Shown in pieces: positions 34,219 to 41,916 of a stretch of DNA of 64,000 bases; position 1 is the first letter of the stretch, and every line of letters starts with the position of its first letter. The DNA comes from Mesobacillus boroniphilus (GTDB lineage: Bacteria > Bacillota > Bacilli > Bacillales > Cytobacillaceae). The stretch covers positions 1 to 64,000 of the forward strand of contig NZ_QTKX01000001.1 of assembly GCF_018424685.1 (NCBI RefSeq), written 5' to 3'. A program made the position numbers and the translations under genes. Under the pieces are notes generated by a model, which saw nothing but the letters and a program-made list of their open reading frames with translations, did not search any database and had not been told where the DNA came from.

Positions 34219-35835
34219 GTGGCATTGGAAAAATATCAACATTTATTATTCGAAAAAATAAAACAGCAAATATCCTCGTGGTTTGACGATCGGCCAGACG
34301 AGTTAGTTGACCATGCAGAGGTTTATCAATTCTTGCATTCAATAAAGGGCACTTCCGGAACTATACATCTTGGAGGGCTGCTGTTTGTTTCCTCCAAGCT
34401 TCTTGATCGGCTGGAAGCCAATGAAGGACTGAAATGGCAGAAGGATGACTTGAGGGAGTTTTTGTTCGAACTCATAAGTCTCAGCTATGAGTATGAACAC
34501 TTCAAGGAATCCGACTATAAAAAAAATGAGCCTTGCTGCGGAGATGTGCCTTTAATCCAAATTATCGATGATGATGTGACCATGCTTATTCTTCTAAAGG
34601 AAGCTCTAGAGGATAAGGGGTGGATGGTCATGACAAACACAGAACCGGATAAAGCAGTATCACTATACTATGATCTTCAGCCTGATTGTTTGGTGATTGA
34701 TGTAGATTTACCGTCAAAAAATGGCTTTCAATTATTGGAAAGTATTCAGCTGCATAACCATAAGCAATTCATCCCAAAGGTGGTCATAAGCTCCCAAATC
34801 GATCGAATTACGCGAATGAATGCTTATGAAATGGGGGCGGATGATTTCATTGAAAAGCCAATTGACATGGAAGAATTCTTAGTCAGGATTAACCGCCAGT
34901 TGCAGAGAAAGCAAATTTTTGACCAATCAGTCCTCATTGACGAATTGACTCAGGTATATAACAGGAGGTTCCTGTCCGACCAGATGGAGCGTTATCTGAA
35001 AGACTTCGAACGAACAGGCACTTCTTTTTCAGTTGGCATTCTTGATCTCGATTATTTTAAGAAAATCAATGATACGTATGGGCATCTTACAGGTGACAAA
35101 GTGCTTGAAGCCTTTGCCTTATTTTTGAAGGAACAGACCAGGAGCACTGATATTGTCTTCCGGTATGGCGGCGAAGAGTTTGTTGTCCTGTTTCCAAGAA
35201 CCAATGATCAAGAAGCTGCAGAAGTGGCAAAGCGGATTCTCGAGGGGTTTTCGAAGGTCGAATTCAAAGAACAAGGACAATCCTTCCATGTCAGTTTTTC
35301 GGCAGGGATTTATATGGCCAACAATTCAACAGAGGGGAGCCTGGATATCTTAAAAAAGGCGGACCAGGCTTTATATGAGGCTAAAGAAAAAGGCAGGGCA
35401 TGTGTGGAGAGTGCCAATGAAGCGATGCTGCCGGCGAATAAAATCCTCAATGTATCCGTCATTGATGATGATGCCATCATCAGAACCCTTCTCGTCCGGG
35501 TATTGCAAAATATTGATACGGACAAAGTGTTGTTAAATATTGAATCATATGAAAACGGCGAGAAATTCTTTGAGGCCGCTCGTCTTGAGGAGGAGGGAAA
35601 GCACTTCCTCATCCTTGATGGCGTCATGCCTGTCATGGACGGCATTGAGGTGCTTGGCAAAGTGAAAAGTGCTGAGAATGCAAGCCAAGTCAATGTACTG
35701 ATGCTTACCGGAAGGAAGACAGAATACGATATTGCACGAGCCCTCAAGCTGGGAGCAGATGACTATGTAACAAAACCGTTCAGCATTACCGAGCTGCAGG
35801 CAAGGATTCAAAGGCTAATCCAAAGGATGTTTTAA
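34219..35835 (+). CDS. Hpt-REC-GGDEF-REC diguanylate cyclase
   Basis: A 538-residue signalling protein if started at GTG 34219, which follows GGGGTG by 6 bases; GTG 34210 and TTG 34195 are alternatives. Domains are: Hpt (H40 in FLHSIKGTSG), REC1 (D161 in VIDVDLPSKNG), GGDEF (GGEEF at 317-321, with the product-inhibition motif RSTD at 308-311) and REC2 (D467 in ILDGVMPVMDG). It should be an active, feedback-inhibited c-di-GMP synthase that can both pass and receive phosphoryl groups. It heads a six-gene operon; the next gene starts at the base after its stop. Confidence 0.9.
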   Translation: MALEKYQHLLFEKIKQQISSWFDDRPDELVDHAEVYQFLHSIKGTSGTIHLGGLLFVSSKLLDRLEANEGLKWQKDDLREFLFELISLSYEYEHFKESDYKKNEPCCGDVPLIQIIDDDVTMLILLKEALEDKGWMVMTNTEPDKAVSLYYDLQPDCLVIDVDLPSKNGFQLLESIQLHNHKQFIPKVVISSQIDRITRMNAYEMGADDFIEKPIDMEEFLVRINRQLQRKQIFDQSVLIDELTQVYNRRFLSDQMERYLKDFERTGTSFSVGILDLDYFKKINDTYGHLTGDKVLEAFALFLKEQTRSTDIVFRYGGEEFVVLFPRTNDQEAAEVAKRILEGFSKVEFKEQGQSFHVSFSAGIYMANNSTEGSLDILKKADQALYEAKEKGRACVESANEAMLPANKILNVSVIDDDAIIRTLLVRVLQNIDTDKVLLNIESYENGEKFFEAARLEEEGKHFLILDGVMPVMDGIEVLGKVKSAENASQVNVLMLTGRKTEYDIARALKLGADDYVTKPFSITELQARIQRLIQRMF

Positions 35836-36882
35836 ATGGTGGAAAATGAACTTCAGTTTCTTGTTACACTTTTCTCGTTTTTAACAGGAATGCTTTTAAT
35901 CATGCTTATCTATTTAATCATGAGAAAAGCAGCAGAAAACAGGCTGCGAAAAAGAGTGGAAGACTATAAACGCTCAATGAATGATAAACTCCTCCATTCG
36001 ATTCTCACGGGTGACTTCCTTCGTTCATTGCAAGCCGACACGAAAGCAAAGAAGCTGGCAATAGAGCAGATGTTGAGCAATTATGCGGAAATACTTGAAG
36101 GTGATGAAGAGAAGAACAATCTGAAAAGCCTTGCGGAAGTGCTATTGAGTGACCATTACCGCAGCGGACTGCAAAGCAGTAACTGGAGCACAAGGATGAA
36201 TGCACTTTTCTTTATCGAGGCATTCAGGATCGAAGATATTAAAGAAGATGTCATTGCCATGATGAAACGGAGACGGATAACAAAAGATGAAAAAATCAGG
36301 GCAATGACCATATTAGCTCAACTTCAGTCAAAGGAGATTTTTCAGTTAGTGACTGAAGAATATAAGGACCTTTCTCACCTAGAGTACAGGAATATCCTTT
36401 CTAGGCTTAACGAACGGGGATTTGATCAGTTTTTGCTTGGATACAACTCTTGTCAGGCTGAGCTTAAGTTCGCAATCCTTGATTTAGTTGGCTTAAAAAA
36501 AGACCTGAATTACCTTCAATTCGCCGAAACCGTTTTTTCTACAAGTCGCGGTGAGGAAAGAATCCGGTCTTTAAAAGCCCTCGTTTCCATTGGGTTCGTG
36601 CGAGACCTGGAAAATTATCTCCCCTTATTAAAATCGTTGAATTGGGAAGAGCGTATGCTGGCTGCAAGATTGGCAGGAACAATGAGGGTGGAGCATGCAC
36701 TCCCTGATCTTGTTCAGCTTCTTCAAGACCCTTCATGGTGGGTTCGGTCCCAGGCAGGGCAGTCAATCATGACATTTCCAACCGGAAAGGAAATCCTTCA
36801 GGAAGTAATGGTTGAAAGCACAGATGCTTTTGCGAGAGATATGGCATGGGAATGGATTAATAAAGGAGTCTATCAAACATGA
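35836..36882 (+). CDS. Membrane-anchored HEAT-repeat protein
   Basis: A 348-residue protein with one N-terminal helix (about 9-30, FLVTLFSFLTGMLLIMLIYLI), a basic stretch, and an all-helical remainder with HEAT/PBS-lyase-like repeats (NWEERMLAARLAGTMRVEHALPDLVQLLQDPSWWVRSQAGQSI is typical). The bulk should face the cytosol and serve as a scaffold. It abuts the cyclase gene and overlaps the glycosyltransferase gene by 4 bases, so a link between signalling and synthesis is plausible. Confidence 0.82.
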   Translation: MVENELQFLVTLFSFLTGMLLIMLIYLIMRKAAENRLRKRVEDYKRSMNDKLLHSILTGDFLRSLQADTKAKKLAIEQMLSNYAEILEGDEEKNNLKSLAEVLLSDHYRSGLQSSNWSTRMNALFFIEAFRIEDIKEDVIAMMKRRRITKDEKIRAMTILAQLQSKEIFQLVTEEYKDLSHLEYRNILSRLNERGFDQFLLGYNSCQAELKFAILDLVGLKKDLNYLQFAETVFSTSRGEERIRSLKALVSIGFVRDLENYLPLLKSLNWEERMLAARLAGTMRVEHALPDLVQLLQDPSWWVRSQAGQSIMTFPTGKEILQEVMVESTDAFARDMAWEWINKGVYQT

Positions 36883-38282
36883 GTCTTCAGAACATCAGCA
36901 TTTATTTTGCCTTGTTCATTATGATGTACATGATCATCGTTATATCCTTTTATTCGGTTGTCATGCTGATTTCGGTGATCCAGTTAAGAAAAGAATACAA
37001 GCTTGACCGAGAGAAATCTTTCAGTGACTATACGGAAGATATTTTTACAAAACCTGTATCAATCATCGTTCCTGCGTTCAATGAGGAGGCAGGGATTGTT
37101 CACAGCATCCGCTCGCTGCTTAGCATCAATTATCCTGTATTCGAGATTGTTGTTGTGAATGATGGGTCCTCGGACTGTACAATGGAAAGACTGATTGAAC
37201 ATTATGATATGAAAGAAATCAAAAAGGTCATTCGAAGACAGGTAGATTCTAAGCCTATTAAAAAAGTTTTTCAATCAAGGATGCTTCCTTCGCTTTTTTT
37301 GATTGATAAAGAGAATGGCGGAAAGGCTGATGCGCTAAATGCCGGGCTGAATTTTTCTCATTACCCATATGTCTGTTCCCTTGACGGCGACTCAGTTCTG
37401 GAAAGGGATGCATTTTTAAAGGTGATGAAACCGATCATTGATTCAAATGAGGAAGTAATTGCCTCCGGAGGCAGCATCAGGATTGCCAATGGTTGTGATA
37501 TCAGAAATGGGGAAGTCCTGAAAATCGGGTTATCCAGCAATCCTCTGGTCATCATGCAGGTTATCGAATATCTGAGGGCCTTTTTAATGGGAAGAATCGG
37601 TCTTAGCCGGCATAATTTACTGTTGATCATTTCTGGTGCATTTGGCGTATTCTCAAAACAATGGGTCGTTAAGGCAGGTGGATACAGGACAGATACAGTC
37701 GGAGAAGATATGGAGCTGGTCGTCCGAATTCATAGACTGCTGAAGGAAACCGGAACGAAAAAAAGAATTGTCTATGTACCTGATCCAGTTTGCTGGACAG
37801 AGGTGCCCGAAACTATGAAGTATCTGAAAAGGCAAAGACGCCGCTGGCACAGAGGCCTGTTCGAAAGTCTTTGGAGTCATCGGAAGCTAACGCTGAATCC
37901 AAGGTATGGACCTATTGGTTTTATTTCCTTTCCTTATTTTTGGCTCGTCGAATTTTTTGGGCCGATTGTCGAATTGTCAGGATATATTTTTGTTTTCATT
38001 TCGTTGTTTGCAGGGGGAATCTATCTCGAGTTTGCAATTTTAATATTCTTACTATCTTGCCTCTATGGCTCTCTTTTTTCTGCTTTCGCCATACTGTTGG
38101 AGGAATGGAGTCTGCGAAAATATCCCAAAATATCTGCTTTGCTCAAGCTGTTCTTCTATTCGTTGACAGAAACACTTTGGTATCGACCGCTCACTGTCTT
38201 TTGGCGCTGCCAGGGGATCTGGCAAATGATCAAAGGTGAGAATGGCTGGGGAGAAATGAAACGAAAAGGTGTATCCCAATGA
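36879..38282 (+). CDS. Processive family-2 glycosyltransferase (exopolysaccharide synthase)
   Basis: A 467-residue membrane GT2 with an N-terminal helix (about 10-32), the GT-A domain (VNDGSSD near 94, acceptor DGD at 169-171, GEDMEL at 275-280) and the processivity motif QRRRW at 319-323, then three or four C-terminal helices. This is the layout of PgaC/IcaA and related polysaccharide synthases. No PilZ domain is present, so c-di-GMP control would need a partner. Start and stop overlap both neighbours by 4 bases. Confidence 0.9.
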   Translation: MSLQNISIYFALFIMMYMIIVISFYSVVMLISVIQLRKEYKLDREKSFSDYTEDIFTKPVSIIVPAFNEEAGIVHSIRSLLSINYPVFEIVVVNDGSSDCTMERLIEHYDMKEIKKVIRRQVDSKPIKKVFQSRMLPSLFLIDKENGGKADALNAGLNFSHYPYVCSLDGDSVLERDAFLKVMKPIIDSNEEVIASGGSIRIANGCDIRNGEVLKIGLSSNPLVIMQVIEYLRAFLMGRIGLSRHNLLLIISGAFGVFSKQWVVKAGGYRTDTVGEDMELVVRIHRLLKETGTKKRIVYVPDPVCWTEVPETMKYLKRQRRRWHRGLFESLWSHRKLTLNPRYGPIGFISFPYFWLVEFFGPIVELSGYIFVFISLFAGGIYLEFAILIFLLSCLYGSLFSAFAILLEEWSLRKYPKISALLKLFFYSLTETLWYRPLTVFWRCQGIWQMIKGENGWGEMKRKGVSQ

Positions 38283-41200
38283 AATCATATATTGAGAATA
38301 AACCACAGCTGTTTGTCCTGCTGTTTGTCTTCGCGGTGTTGGCTATCCTTTCGAGTCCTTTTTGGCTATGGCAAATGAAGCCAGAGAAAGAACTTGATAT
38401 CCTGATTGTCGACAAAACCGTTCCAGATAAAAGCTACCGGGAGCACAAGGGACTAACCTGGGTCTTAAATAATGAGAAATATAAGAAGACTGACGGAGGA
38501 AATTATTCTGCTGTAGATGATTATGTCGGCTTCCGTCATAAAGAGAATGATTCATTTATTGGAGAAAGGCTGCCAAGTCAGATTGACGATTTTCAGGTGA
38601 TTTATCTAGCCGACCTGTATGGAGTGTATGAAGAAGAGTTCACTGGAAAAAATGAAGCCGGCAGGAAGTCGAAGCAATTATACGGCGGGCTTCAGCCAGA
38701 AGACGTAGACATACTGGAAAAAGAATTGTTCCAGGGGAATAAGACCTTGATTTCAGAATTCAATACATTTGGAAGTCCTACTGATGAAGCAGTCAGGAAG
38801 CGGATGACTAATCTGCTGAATATTAGATGGAGCGGATGGACAGGACGGTATTTTACAAAATTGGAAGGAAGCGAGGTACCAAGCTGGATCATCGGGCAAT
38901 ACGAAGCTCAGATGGGCGACTGGGATTTTAAAGGCAGGGGCTTTGTTTTCGTCAATGAAGAAGATTATATCGTTGTTCTAGGAAAAAATGACCTCGAAGG
39001 CGACGGAATTGATTTCAATCTTACAGACCAAGGCAATATGGCTTTCTCTTCTGAGCTCGATTCAAGCTACACGTATTGGTTTGATATCGTTGAGCCGCTG
39101 GATGAGGAGGAGGTTCTGGCCAGATACACGCTTCCGGTCAAGAAGGAATCCTTGGACAAAATGAAGGGTTACGGAATTCCTGTTCAATTTCCTGCGGTCA
39201 TCCGCCATCAAAACAGACAATATACCTCCTACTATTTTGCCGGTGACTATGCAGATGAAGCAGAGGTACCCGGAATATATCAAACTTCCGGTTTATCAGA
39301 ATGGAAAAAGGCGATTGGCGGCAGGAAATCTTTCTATTGGTCAACGTATGTTCCGATGGTCAAAGAAATCCTGGCAAAAGGGCTGCATGAACCTAAAGAA
39401 AATCCAAAACCAGAGGTTGTTTCCAATGGCAATGTTTACTTTAACAGTAATACCAGCAAAGATGCGATCCTAATCCAAAAGGATGGAAAATGGGAGAGTC
39501 TCCTGATTAAAGGTGTGAATATAGGGATGGGTAAGCCAGGGGCTTTTCCTGGGGAAGCTGCCATTACTAAAGAGGAATACTATCGCTGGTTCCAGATGAT
39601 TGGCGGCATGAATGCCAATGCCATAAGGGTCTACACCCTCCATCCTCCAGAATTTTATGAAGCATTTTATGAATATAATAAGGCCGCAGACGAACCGTTG
39701 TATTTGTTCCATGGTGCCTGGGTGAACGAAGAATCAATTGTGGAGTCCCAAAATGCATTTTCGGTAAAAGTGATGGATGATTTTAAGCGGGAACTTAAGC
39801 AAATGGTTGATATTGTACATGGTAATGCAGAGTTGCCTCCAATAAAAGGCCATGCGTCAGGAATATACAACTATGATATTTCTCCTTATGTTCTAGGGTT
39901 CGTCATTGGGATAGAATGGGATCCCGCGGCTGTCTTGAATACGAATATTGCAAATAAGGGAATCGATCAGTTCTCCGGTACTTATTTTATGACCGAGGAC
40001 GCTGAACCTTTTGAGATTTGGCTTGCAACAATGATGGAGTACACTGCTGCTTATGAAACGGCTAAGTACCAATGGCAGCATAGCATCAGTTTCACGAACT
40101 GGGTTACGACGGATTTACTGGAACACCCAAGTGAACCGCTTGAGACCGAGGATATGGTATCCGTGAATCCGAACCATATTAAAAAGAATAAAGAATTCCA
40201 TGCCGGGATGTTTGCTTCTTATCACGTCTATCCGTACTATCCCGACTTCTTGAATTATGATCTGAGATACCAGCAATACAAGGACAAGAAAGGAAACACC
40301 AATCACTATGCAGGCTATTTGCATGATTTAATCGATGCTCATGAAATGCCAGTCCTAATTGCTGAATTCGGTGTCCCTTCCTCAAGAGGGCTGACACATC
40401 GTAATAAATCGGGCATGAACCAGGGCTTTTTGACGGAGGAACAACAAGGGGAGATGAACAGTAGTATGTTCAATGCCATTGTTGAAGAAGGCTCTGCTGG
40501 AGGAATCGTGTTCGCCTGGCAGGATGAATGGTTCAAGCGGACGTGGAACACGATGGATTATGATAATCCTCATCGCCGTCCTTTTTGGGCAAATCGACAG
40601 ACGAATGAACAAAATTTTGGGCTATTGAGCTTTGAGCCAGGCAATAAAAGTACGGCAATTGTAGTGGACGGCAGAAAGGAAGACTGGATGAAGAAGGGCA
40701 TCAAGCCGTTGATGACTTCAGAAACCGGAACCATCAAGCGTGTATTTACAGCTGCTGATGAAACTTATCTTTATTATCGTCTGGATTTTGCAAAACCGCT
40801 AGATTGGGAGAAACAGGGAAGCTACCTTTTTATCGATACAGTCCCTGGCCAGGGGCAGCAAAGATTCAAGGTTAATAGTGATGTTGAAGTGAATGCTGAT
40901 TTTGGAGTAGATTTCATGGTCAAGCTTGAAGGACCAGACAAATCCAGAATCCTTGTTGACAGCCATTACGATGCGTTTTACTTCCAATATGGAAAAACGT
41001 TGAAAATGATTCCTGAGGAAAGCTATGCCCAGAGTAATAATAACGGAATCTTCCACACGATCCGCCTTGCACTCAATAAGGAAATGACCCTTCCAGCAGA
41101 TGGACGGAAAATTCCGTTCCAATCCTATGAAACAGGAATATTAAAATATGGCACGGCTAACCCCGCTGATGAAAATTTTGATTCATTAACCGATATAAGT

Positions 41201-41533
41201 ATAAGTACAGATAAAAAAACAGCAGAAATCCGCATACCGTGGCAGCTGTTGAATGTGAAAGACCCAAGCAACAAGGAAATCATGGGAAACCTTTATGAAA
41301 AAGGGCTTTCAGGGAGTAAACAAATAGAAGGGATTCGCTTTGTTGCTGCTGTGTTAAACGAAAGTGGAATTGATTCTATCCTGCCAGACAATCAATCTGA
41401 CAAGCTGGAAAGAACAATTCTTTATGAATGGCAGGACTGGGAAAAGCCGAAGTATTATGAACGTCTAAAAAAGTCATATAGCCTAATGAAGGATACTTTT
41501 AAAAACGCAGGAAACAAGGGGGACAGTCAGTGA
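38279..41533 (+). CDS. Large anchored glycosidase-like protein with CBM9-like C-terminus
   Basis: A 1084-residue protein with an N-terminal membrane anchor (about 10-30) and the rest outside. Residues 35-280 look like a Rossmann-like lumenal domain. Residues 400-800 resemble a clan-A TIM barrel: the candidate acid/base is E546 in VIGIEWDP and the candidate nucleophile E696 in VLIAEFGVPSS. Residues 820-1060 resemble a CBM9/DOMON-like carbohydrate-binding module (IVVDGRKEDW, ETYLYYRLD, YLFIDT). I infer processing or binding of the polymer made by the preceding GT2. It overlaps both neighbours by 4 bases. Confidence 0.82.
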   Translation: MKSYIENKPQLFVLLFVFAVLAILSSPFWLWQMKPEKELDILIVDKTVPDKSYREHKGLTWVLNNEKYKKTDGGNYSAVDDYVGFRHKENDSFIGERLPSQIDDFQVIYLADLYGVYEEEFTGKNEAGRKSKQLYGGLQPEDVDILEKELFQGNKTLISEFNTFGSPTDEAVRKRMTNLLNIRWSGWTGRYFTKLEGSEVPSWIIGQYEAQMGDWDFKGRGFVFVNEEDYIVVLGKNDLEGDGIDFNLTDQGNMAFSSELDSSYTYWFDIVEPLDEEEVLARYTLPVKKESLDKMKGYGIPVQFPAVIRHQNRQYTSYYFAGDYADEAEVPGIYQTSGLSEWKKAIGGRKSFYWSTYVPMVKEILAKGLHEPKENPKPEVVSNGNVYFNSNTSKDAILIQKDGKWESLLIKGVNIGMGKPGAFPGEAAITKEEYYRWFQMIGGMNANAIRVYTLHPPEFYEAFYEYNKAADEPLYLFHGAWVNEESIVESQNAFSVKVMDDFKRELKQMVDIVHGNAELPPIKGHASGIYNYDISPYVLGFVIGIEWDPAAVLNTNIANKGIDQFSGTYFMTEDAEPFEIWLATMMEYTAAYETAKYQWQHSISFTNWVTTDLLEHPSEPLETEDMVSVNPNHIKKNKEFHAGMFASYHVYPYYPDFLNYDLRYQQYKDKKGNTNHYAGYLHDLIDAHEMPVLIAEFGVPSSRGLTHRNKSGMNQGFLTEEQQGEMNSSMFNAIVEEGSAGGIVFAWQDEWFKRTWNTMDYDNPHRRPFWANRQTNEQNFGLLSFEPGNKSTAIVVDGRKEDWMKKGIKPLMTSETGTIKRVFTAADETYLYYRLDFAKPLDWEKQGSYLFIDTVPGQGQQRFKVNSDVEVNADFGVDFMVKLEGPDKSRILVDSHYDAFYFQYGKTLKMIPEESYAQSNNNGIFHTIRLALNKEMTLPADGRKIPFQSYETGILKYGTANPADENFDSLTDISISTDKKTAEIRIPWQLLNVKDPSNKEIMGNLYEKGLSGSKQIEGIRFVAAVLNESGIDSILPDNQSDKLERTILYEWQDWEKPKYYERLKKSYSLMKDTFKNAGNKGDSQ

Positions 41534-41916
41534 AAAGGATTTTGCTTGCAGAGGATGAAGAAATTTTAAGGATGCTCATCGTTGATACTCTTGAAGATGA
41601 AAACTATCAGGTAGATGAAGCAGCAGACGGGCAGGAGGCTTTGAGTTTCCTGAATGATGAAAAGTATGATTTGGTCGTGATCGACTATATGATGCCTTCA
41701 TATTCTGGGCTGGAAGTCATCGAGAAGGTACGTCAGGGTGGAAAGAATATAGATGTTCCGATTTTGATGCTTTCTGCCAAAAGCCAGTTATTAGAACAAG
41801 AAAAAGCTATAGGGGCCGGGGCAGACTTCTTCATTGCCAAGCCTTTCAGCCCTTTAGAACTACTGGGAAAAGTGAGAGACATACTAAGTGAAAAAAATAC
41901 AATTCAAAAAAAATAG
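41530..41916 (+). CDS. Single-domain response regulator (REC only)
   Basis: A 128-residue stand-alone receiver with the acidic pocket LAEDEE at 6-11, phospho-acceptor D52 in VVIDYMMPSYSG, and the conserved Lys in FIAKPFSP. There is no output domain, as in Spo0F. It starts with GTG overlapping the previous stop (GTGA) and GGGGG just upstream. It is a good intermediate between the downstream kinase and the Hpt domain of the first gene. Confidence 0.92.
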   Translation: MKRILLAEDEEILRMLIVDTLEDENYQVDEAADGQEALSFLNDEKYDLVVIDYMMPSYSGLEVIEKVRQGGKNIDVPILMLSAKSQLLEQEKAIGAGADFFIAKPFSPLELLGKVRDILSEKNTIQKK

